A DNA stretch of 35,380 nucleotides from Terriglobales bacterium (GCA_025451215.1 JANWKU010000142.1:1-35380); one strand, 5' to 3'; positions 26,393-35,209 are shown, numbered from the stretch's first letter. The notes: a model not told the origin generated them from the letters alone. Translations and numbers: made by a program.

Positions 26393-26402
26393 TTTCCTAC
26401 GC

Positions 26403-26756
26403 ATGTACAAAGACTTCCACGCCACCGACCGCTGGACCAAAAAGCAGGTCCATTGCCTCTACCAGGCGCTCATCGTTGCCGTCGCCACCCGCCACGCCGA
26501 CGCCGTTGACATTAAATTTCTCGTGGACGGACGCCCCGTCTGGGTCGCCCTGCCCCTGCCCGCATGGGCGGAGTACCAGAAGCGCACGAAGAGAATGATC
26601 ACCGACCCGCTAGCCATTGAGATCGCAGGACACTATCTGAAGACCGCCCTCGAAACCGGCGAAGGTGTTGGCCGCGAAATGTACTCCCTCACGGTGGCCG
26701 AGACTTTGAATCATCTTGAATCTCTAGTAAAGGAAGAGACAGAAGCCACCGCCTAG
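26403..26756 (+). CDS. hypothetical protein of 117 residues
   Basis: I do not recognise this protein. It starts MYKDFHATDRWTKKQVHCLY and has a mixed alpha/beta look: a helix over residues 12-32, a strand pair 'AVDIKFLVDGRPVWVALPL', then long helices to the C-terminus ('AIEIAGHYLKTALETGEG', 'LTVAETLNHLESLVKEE'). There is one Cys, no signal peptide and no membrane segment, so it is likely cytoplasmic. The frame is open back to 26259, but that part consists of the palindromic repeat, and the promoter at 26364-26392 places the start at 26403. It is flanked on both sides by copies of the repeat. Confidence 0.6.
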   Translation: MYKDFHATDRWTKKQVHCLYQALIVAVATRHADAVDIKFLVDGRPVWVALPLPAWAEYQKRTKRMITDPLAIEIAGHYLKTALETGEGVGREMYSLTVAETLNHLESLVKEETEATA

Positions 26757-26806
26757 AGTTTCGCACGGTATCTTTTGGCTCGGATACGCTGCCTTCCAAG
26801 AACAAT

Positions 26807-26871
26807 TTGTCATGCCGAGCGTAATCCCTGCTTCGCACCGCAAAGCAAAGTGAAGTCGAAGCATTCCTATC
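26807..26871. repeat. dispersed palindromic repeat, copy 2 of a 65-bp family
   Basis: TTGTCATGCCGAGCGTAATC to GAAGTCGAAGCATTCCTATC, in the same orientation as the copy at 26272. The outer 20 bases on each side are nearly identical to copy 1. The centre has diverged so that its hairpin (CTTCGCACCGCAAAG) is weaker. The copies flank the 117-residue gene, giving a unit of about 600 bp with direct repeats at both ends. Confidence 0.7.
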
Positions 26872-26980
26872 CCAGCCAAGAATGCAAAATCAGCAACACC
26901 TCAAAAAATAAAATAACCCGAATGTCGATCCAGCAGCGTCTCATTCGACATACCCATGTAATCCCAATGGAGGAATCAAT

Positions 26981-27385
26981 ATGCAAGCAACTCAAACTGC
27001 TTCTGGATCGAAAACAATGCTCTGGACTGGACGCGTCGTCAGTGCGATTCCAGCCATCATGCTGCTCTTCGCCGGCGGCATGAAACTGACGAAGTCAGCG
27101 GCCGTCATTCAGGGATTCGCCCAATACGGCTATTCCGACCACCTGATCGTAGTGATCGGAACTCTCGAGATCGCCTGCACAATCGTGTATTTGATCCCAA
27201 GCCTGTCGGTAATTGGCGCAATTCTGATGACCGCTTTCCTGGGAGGCGCAACCGCGAGCAACGTGCGCATCGGCAACCCTTCCTACGTCATCACTGTCGT
27301 CCTCGGTATTCTTGTCTGGGCCGGACTTTACCTGCGCGACGCGCGAATGCAAGCCTTGATTCCGCTCCGAGAGTCGTCGCTTTAA
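26981..27385 (+). CDS. DoxX-like membrane protein
   Basis: The 134-residue protein has four predicted membrane helices (about 18-36, 54-72, 76-94 and 101-119). It has the DoxX-like family pattern: 'WTGRVVSAIPAIMLLFAGGMKL' (in part), 'YGYSDHLIVVIGTLEIACTI' (in part), 'IGAILMTAFLGGATASNVRIG' (in part). DoxX-like proteins are inner membrane proteins of mostly unknown role, some linked to thiosulfate oxidation or oxidative stress. The start has GGAGGA seven bases upstream. The gene stands alone between the repeat copy at 26807 and the beta-propeller gene. Confidence 0.82.
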   Translation: MQATQTASGSKTMLWTGRVVSAIPAIMLLFAGGMKLTKSAAVIQGFAQYGYSDHLIVVIGTLEIACTIVYLIPSLSVIGAILMTAFLGGATASNVRIGNPSYVITVVLGILVWAGLYLRDARMQALIPLRESSL

Positions 27386-27478
27386 CCCTGTCGTCCGAAG
27401 CGATAATATGAAAAGGCTTTCGCGCATAAGGTTTGTGACGCCACCTATTTTGAGCCGTTTGTTTAAGGAGATTACTCC

Positions 27479-28651
27479 ATGTCCACCATCCGCGTTCTCG
27501 CAGGCACCCGCAAAGGCGCATTCATCCTGACTTCCGACGGCAAGCGCGAAAAATGGGACGTCTCCGGCCCGCACTTTGCGGGATGGGAAATGTATCACCT
27601 GAAAGGCTCGCCCGTTGATCCCAATCGCATCTACGCCTCACAGACCAGCGGATGGTTTGGGCAGATCATCCAGCGCTCTGACGACGGAGGTAAAACCTGG
27701 CACCAGCCCGGCACACCTCCCGGAGAACCTGCCGCCCCGGGCCCACCGAAATCTGCCAGCAACAAGTTTGCTTATGACACGGCCGCCGCGCCACTCACCA
27801 CGCATCAGTGGTACGACGGCACGCAGCATCCCTGGGAGTTCAAGCGGGTATGGCATCTCGAGCCCTCGCTCACCGATCCCGACACCGTTTACGCGGGCGT
27901 TGAAGACGCTGGCTTATTCCGCTCAACCGACGGCGGCGAAAACTGGCGCGAACTTCCCGGCCTCCGCGGCCACGGCACCGGCCCCAAATGGCAGCCGGGC
28001 GCGGGCGGCATGTGTCTACACACCATTATTCTTGACCCGAAAAATCCAAAGCGAATTTATATCGCCATCTCCGCCGCGGGCGCCTTCCGCACCGACGACG
28101 GCGGAGCAACCTGGAAGCCCATCAACAAGGGTCTGCGCTCGCAGTACATTCCTGACCCGAACGCCGAGGTCGGGCACTGCGTGCACCACATCGCCATGCA
28201 CCCACAGCGTCCGGGTACGCTTTTCATGCAGAAGCATTGGGACGTGATGCGCTCCGACGACGCCGGTGACAATTGGAAAGAAGTCAGCGGCAACCTTCCG
28301 ACAGATTTTGGTTTTGTAATTGACGTCCACGCGCACCAGCCAGAAACAATTTACGTTGTCCCCATCAAGAGCGACTCAGAGCACTTCCCGCTCGATGGCC
28401 AACTCCGCGTCTTCCGCAGCCGCACTGGAGGCAACGAGTGGGAAGCGTTGACCAAAGGCCTCCCACAAAAAGACTGCTACGTAAACGTGCTGCGCGACGC
28501 TATGGCCGTGGACTCCCTCGACAAATGCGGGATTTATTTCGGCACAACCGGCGGCCAAATCTACGCCTCTTCCGATGCAGGCGATAGCTGGAACCCGATC
28601 GTGCGCGATCTGCCTGCGGTGCTGAGTATAGAGGTGCAAACCATCAGCTAA
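27479..28651 (+). CDS. BNR/Asp-box beta-propeller protein (sialidase-like fold)
   Basis: The 390-residue protein has five Asp-box motifs: SDDGGKTW near residue 67, [24 protein letters not shown] and SSDAGDSW near the end. This is a repeated-blade beta-propeller like sialidases and VPS10-type proteins. No signal peptide is visible ([17 protein letters not shown] is the first blade strand), so it is probably cytoplasmic. The sialidase catalytic Arg triad and Tyr/Glu pair cannot be assigned, so hydrolase activity should not be assumed. The start has AAGGAG nine bases upstream. A ubiquitin-like MoaD/ThiS protein follows in the same direction after 92 bases, a pairing I recall from other genomes. 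Confidence 0.82.
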   Translation: MSTIRVLAGTRKGAFILTSDGKREKWDVSGPHFAGWEMYHLKGSPVDPNRIYASQTSGWFGQIIQRSDDGGKTWHQPGTPPGEPAAPGPPKSASNKFAYDTAAAPLTTHQWYDGTQHPWEFKRVWHLEPSLTDPDTVYAGVEDAGLFRSTDGGENWRELPGLRGHGTGPKWQPGAGGMCLHTIILDPKNPKRIYIAISAAGAFRTDDGGATWKPINKGLRSQYIPDPNAEVGHCVHHIAMHPQRPGTLFMQKHWDVMRSDDAGDNWKEVSGNLPTDFGFVIDVHAHQPETIYVVPIKSDSEHFPLDGQLRVFRSRTGGNEWEALTKGLPQKDCYVNVLRDAMAVDSLDKCGIYFGTTGGQIYASSDAGDSWNPIVRDLPAVLSIEVQTIS

Positions 28652-28743
28652 AGGGGAAATGCGCGTGGGATGGACTTTGAAATACTCTCTGTAATTCGAC
28701 TTGATCGGACCTGCGGACCTTAGATGGAAAGATAAGTAATGTC

Positions 28744-29040
28744 ATGATACGCATTGTGCTCCCCTTCCATCTCCGAACCCTCGCGCACGTCGGCAGTGAG
28801 TTGACGCTCGAAGTTGAGGCGCCTATCACGCAACGCTCCGTGCTGGACGCGCTCGAAGCCCTTTATCCCATGCTGCGCGGAGCCATCCGCGACCATGACA
28901 CGCTACAGCGTCGTCCGTTCCTGCGCTTTTTCGCCTGCGAAGAAGACTTGTCCCACGAATCGGCTGATGCTCCACTCCCCGATGCTGTTACATCGGGCAA
29001 AGAACCCTTCATCATCATTGGAGCAATTGCAGGCGGATAA
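28744..29040 (+). CDS. MoaD/ThiS-like ubiquitin-fold protein
   Basis: The 98-residue protein has a beta-grasp pattern: '[13 protein letters not shown]', a helix '[17 protein letters not shown]', '[17 protein letters not shown]' and '[11 protein letters not shown]'. It ends exactly in Gly-Gly, the residue pair that is adenylated and carries sulfur as a thiocarboxylate in MoaD and ThiS. No moaE, thiF/moeB-like or thiazole gene lies nearby, so the pathway is open. Candidates are a sulfur carrier for a dedicated pathway or a protein modifier linked to the preceding beta-propeller. No strong ribosome site precedes the ATG. Confidence 0.78.
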   Translation: MIRIVLPFHLRTLAHVGSELTLEVEAPITQRSVLDALEALYPMLRGAIRDHDTLQRRPFLRFFACEEDLSHESADAPLPDAVTSGKEPFIIIGAIAGG

Positions 29041-29155
29041 GAAGTCCCCACGAGATTTGACCATCCTGTCGCGGAGCAGCGCAATTTAGAAATGTATGGA
29101 GTCGCCGCGTTTTGAGAAAAATATCTTGCCTTACTGAAATCGTTTTGGAAAGGGA

Positions 29156-30328
29156 TCATTCCCCATGCCGTCTGGGCACGCGCTTAGAAATGTTGCAGAG
29201 GATTTCGTAAGGAACAGTATTCGCCAGCGATGCGTGCTCGCGGGCATCTACATTCAAACCATCCACGGTCCCGAGCAGCACAACTTCATCGCCAACGGAG
29301 ACTTCGGAGAGGCCAGTAACGTCCGCGAGGGTAAGGTCCATTGAGATGCGTCCGACGATGGGAGCGTAGTAGCCGCGAACGATCACGCGTCCGCCGGAAG
29401 AAATCTGGCGGTTCAAACCGTCCGCATAACCAACCGGAAGCACGGCGATGCGGGCGGGAGCTTTGGTGACGTAGGTCCCGCCGTATCCCAAAGCCTGATG
29501 AGCGGGAACGTCGCGCAGAGACAAAATTTTCGTCTTCCAGGTGAGCACCGGCTTTACTGATAGCCGCAGCTTGCTGCCGCCGACTTCCCTGCCCGCGCGT
29601 TCAAAAGGAAGATAGTAGCCATAGAGCGCGAGGCCGGGACGAACCATCGTATTCCAGCTTTCCTGCCGCGAAATGACCGCGCTGGTGTTGGCAACGTGTA
29701 TGAACGCCGGCTTGAAACCTGAATCATGCACAATTTTCCGCGCTTGATTAAATTGCTTGATCTGCTCGTCCACCGATGGCGCATCGAGAACTTCCGAGGA
29801 AGCCAGGTGGGTGGAAAATCCTTCCACGGAAATATGCGACGAAGATTTCAGAATTTTGCAGATATGCGCCAACTCATGCATCCCGACGCCGAGGCGGCCC
29901 ATGCCGGTGTCCACCTTCAGATGGACAGCGTAATTTGAAATTCCCAAACGCTCCGCGGCCTTTTCCAGCGACTCGACTCGCCAAGGCTCCCAGACGGTCG
30001 GCGTGAGGCCCAGGTTGACGATCTCCTGCTCCTCGCCGCGCCAGAAGCCCGTCATCAGCAGAATGCGCCCTTGAATGCCAGCATTGCGCAGAGGAATCGC
30101 TTCGTCGAGCGACGTGACGCCGAACCACTTCGCGCCTTCTTCTTCAAGAGCGCGAGAGCAATCCACCGCGCCGTGGCCGTAGGCATCGGCCTTGACCACG
30201 GCACAAACTGTGACGCCCGAGCCTACATGCTGCGAGACTACGCGAAAATTATGGCGCAAGTTCGGCAGCGAAACGTCCGCCCACGTGGGACGCGTCGCTG
30301 CGCGGTTCAGGATTTCGATACTGGCCAT
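29156..30328 (-). CDS. alr: alanine racemase
   Basis: The 390-residue PLP enzyme interconverts L- and D-alanine for peptidoglycan. The PLP lysine is Lys46 in 'CAVVKADAYGHGA', and the catalytic Tyr282 is in 'ALGYGGTY'. Other conserved parts are 'HLKVDTGMGRLGV', 'HVANTSAVI', 'MVRPGLALYGYYP'-like and 'GRISMDLTLADVT'. Length is typical. It is on the minus strand, 65 bases after the TonB-like gene in the same direction, and converges on the MoaD-like gene. Confidence 0.95.
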   Translation of the reverse strand: MASIEILNRAATRPTWADVSLPNLRHNFRVVSQHVGSGVTVCAVVKADAYGHGAVDCSRALEEEGAKWFGVTSLDEAIPLRNAGIQGRILLMTGFWRGEEQEIVNLGLTPTVWEPWRVESLEKAAERLGISNYAVHLKVDTGMGRLGVGMHELAHICKILKSSSHISVEGFSTHLASSEVLDAPSVDEQIKQFNQARKIVHDSGFKPAFIHVANTSAVISRQESWNTMVRPGLALYGYYLPFERAGREVGGSKLRLSVKPVLTWKTKILSLRDVPAHQALGYGGTYVTKAPARIAVLPVGYADGLNRQISSGGRVIVRGYYAPIVGRISMDLTLADVTGLSEVSVGDEVVLLGTVDGLNVDAREHASLANTVPYEILCNISKRVPRRHGE

Positions 30329-30393
30329 TGTCGCGATTATAACGGGCTCCGCTGCGCCGCCTTAGGTTACGGCAGTGCTATGTATCCTCTCCG

Positions 30394-31116
30394 TTAATTT
30401 CCTCCCAGCGTAAAGTTCACCACAATCTGCGTCTCCACCTCAACCGGCTCTCCATTCAGGCGGTAAGGCCGGTAACGCCACTGCTGCACCGCAACCAGAG
30501 CGGCCCGCGACAGGTAAGGGCTTCCACTGACTACCTGCAAATTTTCGATCTCTCCCGTGCGGCTGATGAGCGCCTGTAGAATGACCGATCCCTGGGTATG
30601 CATCATGAGCGCCAAGGAAGGATATACCGGCTGCACTTTTTGCATCAGCGCGCCTTCCATAACTCCCCCGGAGACGCGGGTGGGACGGGCCAGGGTTGGA
30701 TGAGCAGGTCGCACCGAGGGTCCATCGTTCACGATTTGACTCAATGGGTTTTCTCCCTGCGTAGCGCCCCACGTCACCTCAGGAGCTGGCGCGAGCGAAT
30801 TATAGACGCCAGTCGAATTAGGAATGCGGCTGGGCTGTCTTATCCCGTTGGTTGCGGTTTGGCCATAAGGAAGCACAACGGAATGTTCCGGGCTGAGGGG
30901 ATGAATCGGCACCGGATCAGCGGGAATAATCGGGGTGAATACCGCGGCAATGGTTTTGACTTGCGGCAGGGTTTCCACGTGAAGCAAAGGCACGGCAATC
31001 AGTGCACCTACGGCAAGGCACTCCAAGCTGAATGAGGCTAGAGTTGTCCAACCTCTACGCGAAAGGTCGGGCGACGAATCGCAGAATGTTTGAGCGAACA
31101 TGGTCTGAGCGGGCAT
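30394..31116 (-). CDS. TonB-like energy transducer protein
   Basis: The 240-residue protein has a cytoplasmic N-terminus, one membrane helix at about 27-46 ('LASFSLECLAVGALIAVPLL') and a proline-rich periplasmic stretch. The last 80 residues form a TonB C-terminal domain: 'KVQPVYPSLALMMHTQGSVIL' (in part), 'GEIENLQVVSGSPYLSRAAL' and 'VQQWRYRPYRLNGEPVE'. TonB proteins pass proton-motive energy from ExbB/ExbD to outer membrane receptors. No exbBD is adjacent. The start at ATG 31116 is fixed by AGGAGGA on the minus strand. A longer frame to 31173 has no such site. The 238 bases upstream (31117-31354) hold only a small GCACCAG/CTGGTGC hairpin (31228-31250). Confidence 0.85.
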   Translation of the reverse strand: MPAQTMFAQTFCDSSPDLSRRGWTTLASFSLECLAVGALIAVPLLHVETLPQVKTIAAVFTPIIPADPVPIHPLSPEHSVVLPYGQTATNGIRQPSRIPNSTGVYNSLAPAPEVTWGATQGENPLSQIVNDGPSVRPAHPTLARPTRVSGGVMEGALMQKVQPVYPSLALMMHTQGSVILQALISRTGEIENLQVVSGSPYLSRAALVAVQQWRYRPYRLNGEPVEVETQIVVNFTLGGN

Positions 31117-31354
31117 GGTGTCCTCCTGCGTGACACCACTAAAGACACCGCAAACTGGAGGCGGGAACAGCAAATTTTAGTAGCCTATGAAATCTATAGG
31201 ATGGAGTGCCAAGCCTTCGAGAACTCAGCACCAGAACGCGTTCCTGGTGCCTTATGAACTCCAATATGGAAGCGCGCACTTTCGAAGAAACAGCAGAGTT
31301 TATCCAACAAACTTTTACCGAAATGCAAAGATATTGGAGCAAATTGCGACATCC

Positions 31355-31657
31355 CTACTCCGGCAAGCCCACCACCACGGTGCGCCGGCGGGGCAGTTCG
31401 TTATCGGTGATTTCGGCGATGAAGTTTAAGTCGAGGCCTTGCAGCAGACATAGGTTCCGCGCTGCGTCGTTGAAGAAATAGACTACGTCGCCGCCGAAGC
31501 GGTCCTTCAGGCGGCGCCGCTCTTCCAAATCGAACGGGCTGGCGGAGTACACTTTCAAATCATTTGCCTCATGCACGGCCGCGCCCAGCTCCCGATGAAA
31601 TTGCAGCGCTCCTTGCCGCACCTGCGCCATCGTCAATGCCACTACGTGATAGGCCAT
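31355..31657 (-). CDS. hypothetical protein of about 100 residues
   Basis: I do not recognise this protein. Starting at ATG 31657 gives 'MAYHVVALTMAQVRQGALQF', an amphipathic helix region with 'DLEERRRLKDRFGGDVVYFF' and a C-terminal 'NFIAEITDNELPRRRTVVVG'. It is mixed in composition, has one Cys and shows no signal or membrane segment. The frame remains open to 31861, but that part overlaps the start of the sdh operon and is unlike the rest. No ribosome site supports any start, so the N-terminus is uncertain. It is divergent from sdhC across about 180 bases. Confidence 0.5.
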   Translation of the reverse strand: MAYHVVALTMAQVRQGALQFHRELGAAVHEANDLKVYSASPFDLEERRRLKDRFGGDVVYFFNDAARNLCLLQGLDLNFIAEITDNELPRRRTVVVGLPE

Positions 31658-31839
31658 AGGCAATAGGTTAATTGATATTGCGAGATCGCAGCGAGCGGAC
31701 TGGCGTAGTAAGCCCGCGAGGTAGTAATCTGAGGGTTCGCAATTTTCAGCAAAATGTTGGCTCGGGCGGGCGCATTTCACGTCCTGCGCAAGTTCAGCGC
31801 GGAAAGTTCCGTCGCGACACGTAATAGTAAGGAGGTTGG

Positions 31840-32616
31840 ATGGCTCAGGTTGATGTTCCATTGGCGCGTTTGAGTTGGGGGCAAACTCGGCGAAGGGATT
31901 ACTGGTGGGTGCAGCCGCTTTTCGTTTTTCTGGGACTGTCGGCGTTCATCGTGTATTCGACGTGGGCGGCGTTTCAGGGTGACCACATCCGGTTTGGGCC
32001 GTATCTATCTCCGTTTTATTCTCCGGAATTGTTCGGCTCCGCCAATGCCTGGTTCGGCGCGATGCCGCACTGGATGCCGGTGTGGGTGACGGCGGCCATT
32101 CTTATTCTGTGGGCCCCCGGCGGTTTTCGCGTGACCTGCTATTACTACCGCGGCGCATATTACAAAGCGTTCTGGGCGGATCCGCCATCGTGCGCGGTGG
32201 GCGAGCCGCGCAAAAAGTATCTTGGGGAGCGGTCGTTTCCGCTGATCATTCAAAATATTCATCGCTACTTTCTTTATCTCGCTCTGCTATTTCTGGTTCT
32301 ACTCGCGCATGACGTTTGGGACGCCTTCTGGTTCAACGGCCACTTCGGCATGGGCGTTGGCACGCTGGTGCTGCTCACCAATCTTGTGCTGCTTACGAGC
32401 TACACATTTGGCTGCCATTCGCTGAGGCACTTGGTTGGCGGATTTCGCGACCGCTTGTCGGGCTCGCCGGTGCGCAAAAAAGCTTATGACTGTGTGAGCT
32501 GCATGAATCGCCGGCACATGCTTTTCGCGTGGTGCAGCCTGTTCATGGTGGGCTTCAGCGATGTGTACGTGCGGCTGTGTTCAATGGGGATTTGGACGGA
32601 TTGGAGGATCTTCTAG
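31840..32616 (+). CDS. sdhC: succinate dehydrogenase membrane anchor (single large subunit)
   Basis: The 258-residue protein has five likely membrane helices (about 25-45, 78-95, 141-158, 172-190 and 226-245). Histidines 141, 157, 193 and 197 lie near the helices and are candidates for heme ligation, although heme content cannot be read off. Two Cys pairs are visible, including CVSC at 218-221. It anchors the SdhA/SdhB dimer and passes electrons to quinone. One large anchor in the order C-A-B resembles, from memory, the mycobacterial Sdh1 type and not the four-subunit E. coli type. The ATG at 31840 has AAGGAGG just upstream. Its stop TAG overlaps the sdhA GTG. Confidence 0.82.
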   Translation: MAQVDVPLARLSWGQTRRRDYWWVQPLFVFLGLSAFIVYSTWAAFQGDHIRFGPYLSPFYSPELFGSANAWFGAMPHWMPVWVTAAILILWAPGGFRVTCYYYRGAYYKAFWADPPSCAVGEPRKKYLGERSFPLIIQNIHRYFLYLALLFLVLLAHDVWDAFWFNGHFGMGVGTLVLLTNLVLLTSYTFGCHSLRHLVGGFRDRLSGSPVRKKAYDCVSCMNRRHMLFAWCSLFMVGFSDVYVRLCSMGIWTDWRIF

Positions 32617-34427
32617 TGGGCGAGTACGTCACTCACGAGCATGATGTCCTTATTATTGGGGCGGGCGGCGCGGGACTGCGCGCGGCTGTTGAGGCTTCGG
32701 CCGCGGGCGTTAAAGTTGCCGTCATCACGAAATCGCTTTTGGGCAAGGCGCATACGGTCATGGCCGAGGGCGGCGTAGCTGCGTCCATGGGAAACGTGGA
32801 CGACCGCGACAACTGGCGCGTGCATTTTTCTGACACCATGCGCGGCGGCCAGTATTTGAATAACTGGCGGATGGCCGAGTTGCATGCCAAGGAAGCGCCC
32901 GACCGCGTTCGCGAGCTGGAAGCATGGGGCGCACTGTTTGACCGCACAAAAGATGGACGAATCTTGCAGCGGAATTTCGGCGGACACCGTTATCCGCGGC
33001 TGGCGCACGTTGGCGACCGCACAGGTCTTGAGATGATCCGCACATTGCAGGACCACGGAATTCATCTGGGGCTCGACGTCTTCATGGAGTACACGGTCGT
33101 CGCATTGCTGAAAGATGGCGATCGCATTGCCGGCGCTTTCGGATATGACCGCGAGCGTGGGCGCTTTCATCTGTTCCGCGCAAAAGCAGTTGTGCTTGCC
33201 ACCGGCGGAATTGGACGAGCTTTTAAGATCACCAGCAACAGTTGGGAGTACACCGGAGACGGCCACTCACTCGCCTACAACGCGGGTGCGACGTTGATGG
33301 ACATGGAGTTCATCCAGTTCCATCCCACAGGCATGATCTGGCCGCCGAGCGTGCGCGGCATTCTTGTGACGGAAGGCGTGCGCGGCGAGGGCGGCGTGCT
33401 GCGTAACAAGAACGGCGAGCGCTTCATGTTCAAGGACATTCCTCCGCTCTACGCGGACCAGACTGCGAACTCCGAAGAAGAAGGCTGGCGCTACACCCAG
33501 GGCGACAAGGACGCGCGGCGTCCTCCTGAATTGCTCACTCGCGATCACGTCGCGCGTTGCATCCGGCGCGAAGTTCGCGAAGGCCGAGGCAGCCCGCACG
33601 GCGGAGTGTTTCTGGATATTTCCTGGATCAAGGAAAAAATTCCGCAGTCGGCGGAGCATATAAAGAAGAAGCTGCCGAGCATGTACCACCAGTTCAAGCA
33701 GCTTGCCGATATAGACATCACAAGCGAGCCCATGGAAATTGGCCCCACCACGCATTACACGATGGGCGGCATTCGTGTGGACGCCGATACTCAAATGACC
33801 AACGTCCCTGGGCTGTATGCCGCGGGCGAATGCGCGGCTGGCTTGCATGGCGCCAATCGCCTGGGAGGAAATTCTCTTTCCGATCTGCTGGTGTTTGGCA
33901 AACGCGCGGGGGAATATGCCGCGAACTTTGCGAAGCAGAATTCGGTTGGCGCGGTGAATCCTGACGAACTCAAATCACTCGAGAAGCGGGCGCTGCGTCC
34001 CTTTGAAAATGACGCTTCGGAAAATCCCTATGCCGTGCAACATGCGTTGCAGGACATGATGCAGGAGCTGGTCGGAATAGTCCGCACCGAGCAGGAAATG
34101 GTTCAGGCGCTCGGCGGTATTCAGGAGCTAGTGAAGAGGGCCACGCTCGCCAGCGCCGGCGGCAACCGCGAATACAATGCCGGCTGGCACACCGCGATTG
34201 ACCTGCAAAATCTATTGACGGTTTCAGAAATGGTGACCCGCGCCGCGCTCGAGCGCAAGGAGAGCCGTGGCGCGCACTTCCGCGACGACTTCCCCGCCAA
34301 GGACAATCAGTTCGCCACCTTTAATATTTTGATCAAAAAAGGCGTGGCGGGAGAGATGCAAATTTCGCGCGAGACCATTCCGCCCATGCGCGACGAACTC
34401 AAACAAATCATCCAGGAGATGAAGTAA
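32616..34427 (+). CDS. sdhA: succinate dehydrogenase flavoprotein subunit
   Basis: The 603-residue protein oxidises succinate to fumarate. The start is GTG 32616, overlapping the sdhC stop (TAGTG), with GGAGG eight bases upstream. An open frame to 32529 overlaps sdhC and lacks support. Motifs are 'VLIIGAGGAGLRAA' (FAD binding), 'GKAHTVMAEGGVA' with His46 in the covalent FAD position, 'MEFIQFHPTGM', 'RGEGGVLRN', 'HYTMGGIRVD', and 'AAGLHGANRLGGNSLSD' near the substrate site. Length is complete. It is cotranscribed with sdhC and sdhB and acts on the inner face of the membrane. Confidence 0.96.
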   Translation: MGEYVTHEHDVLIIGAGGAGLRAAVEASAAGVKVAVITKSLLGKAHTVMAEGGVAASMGNVDDRDNWRVHFSDTMRGGQYLNNWRMAELHAKEAPDRVRELEAWGALFDRTKDGRILQRNFGGHRYPRLAHVGDRTGLEMIRTLQDHGIHLGLDVFMEYTVVALLKDGDRIAGAFGYDRERGRFHLFRAKAVVLATGGIGRAFKITSNSWEYTGDGHSLAYNAGATLMDMEFIQFHPTGMIWPPSVRGILVTEGVRGEGGVLRNKNGERFMFKDIPPLYADQTANSEEEGWRYTQGDKDARRPPELLTRDHVARCIRREVREGRGSPHGGVFLDISWIKEKIPQSAEHIKKKLPSMYHQFKQLADIDITSEPMEIGPTTHYTMGGIRVDADTQMTNVPGLYAAGECAAGLHGANRLGGNSLSDLLVFGKRAGEYAANFAKQNSVGAVNPDELKSLEKRALRPFENDASENPYAVQHALQDMMQELVGIVRTEQEMVQALGGIQELVKRATLASAGGNREYNAGWHTAIDLQNLLTVSEMVTRAALERKESRGAHFRDDFPAKDNQFATFNILIKKGVAGEMQISRETIPPMRDELKQIIQEMK

Positions 34428-35170
34428 TGGCCACAGCAACGTTTCGGATTTTCCGCGGCGAAAAGGGCCAGGGAACGTTTCAGGACTACTCCACCGAAGT
34501 GCAGCCCGGCATGGTGGTGCTCGACGCCGTCCATCAAATACAGGCGGAAGCCGCGGGCGACATGGCCGTGCGCTGGAATTGCAAGGCCGGAAAGTGTGGC
34601 TCGTGCTCGGCGGAAATCAACGGCATGCCGAAACTGATGTGCATGACGCGGCTCAATAGCCTTCCGCTCGATCAGCCCGTGACCATTGAGCCTATGAAGG
34701 CCTTCCCGCACGTAAAAGACCTGGTCACGGACGTCTCATGGAACTACCGCGTGAAGGAGCGCATCCCCAAATTCCAGCCGCGCAAGCCCGACGCACCCGA
34801 CGGCACCTGGCGCATGGCGCAGGAAGACGTGGACCGCGTGCAGGAATTCCGCAAGTGCATCGAATGCTTTCTCTGCCAGGACGTCTGTCACGTCCTGCGC
34901 GATCATCATATGCACGAAGAATTCATCGGTCCGCGCTTTCTTGTCTATACCGCGGCGCTGGAGATGCATCCGCTCGACGTGGGTGACCGCCTCCCGCAAC
35001 TCAAAGAAGAATTCGGTGTGGGCCTGTGCAATATCACAAAATGCTGCACCAAGGTCTGCCCCGAAGGCATCACGATTACTGACAACGCGATCATCCCGCT
35101 CAAGGAGCGCGTTGTGGACCGCTTTTTCGATCCGCTCACAAAGCTCTTCCGGATGTTGGGCCGCGCCTAA
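34427..35170 (+). CDS. sdhB: succinate dehydrogenase iron-sulfur subunit
   Basis: The 247-residue protein carries electrons from FAD to the membrane quinone site. The [2Fe-2S] ligands are Cys52, 57, 60 and 72 ('CKAGKCGSCSAEI'). The second half has 'CIECFLCQDVC' (144-154) and 'CNITKCCTKVCPEG' (201-214), which ligate the [4Fe-4S] and [3Fe-4S] clusters. The start ATG overlaps the sdhA stop as TAATG, so the two are coupled. The gene closes the operon and a hairpin follows. Confidence 0.96.
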   Translation: MATATFRIFRGEKGQGTFQDYSTEVQPGMVVLDAVHQIQAEAAGDMAVRWNCKAGKCGSCSAEINGMPKLMCMTRLNSLPLDQPVTIEPMKAFPHVKDLVTDVSWNYRVKERIPKFQPRKPDAPDGTWRMAQEDVDRVQEFRKCIECFLCQDVCHVLRDHHMHEEFIGPRFLVYTAALEMHPLDVGDRLPQLKEEFGVGLCNITKCCTKVCPEGITITDNAIIPLKERVVDRFFDPLTKLFRMLGRA

Positions 35171-35183
35171 GAAGTTTTGCACG

Positions 35184-35209
35184 TTGCGCTGGAATCCATT
35201 CCAGCGCAA
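35184..35209 (+). terminator. hairpin terminator after sdhB
   Basis: TTGCGCTGGAAT (35184-35195) and ATTCCAGCGCAA (35198-35209) form a perfect 12-bp stem with a CC at the tip, 14 bases after the sdhB stop codon. No T-run follows, so it may act by RNA stabilisation or rho-aided termination and not as a classical intrinsic terminator. Confidence 0.6.

Noticed and set aside
26259..26402. Upstream extension of the 117-residue gene
   Set aside because: It would translate the palindromic repeat, and the promoter at 26364-26392 lies inside it.
31206..31481. Plus-strand frame with a short helix-like stretch (MEARTFEETAEFIQQTFTEM)
   Set aside because: The stretch looks protein-like, but the second half is antisense to the 31355-31657 gene, there is no ribosome site and the end is basic nonsense-like sequence. 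It is left out for lack of support.
31658..31861. N-terminal extension of the 31355-31657 gene
   Set aside because: The extra 68 residues overlap the sdhC start on the other strand and do not resemble the rest of the protein.
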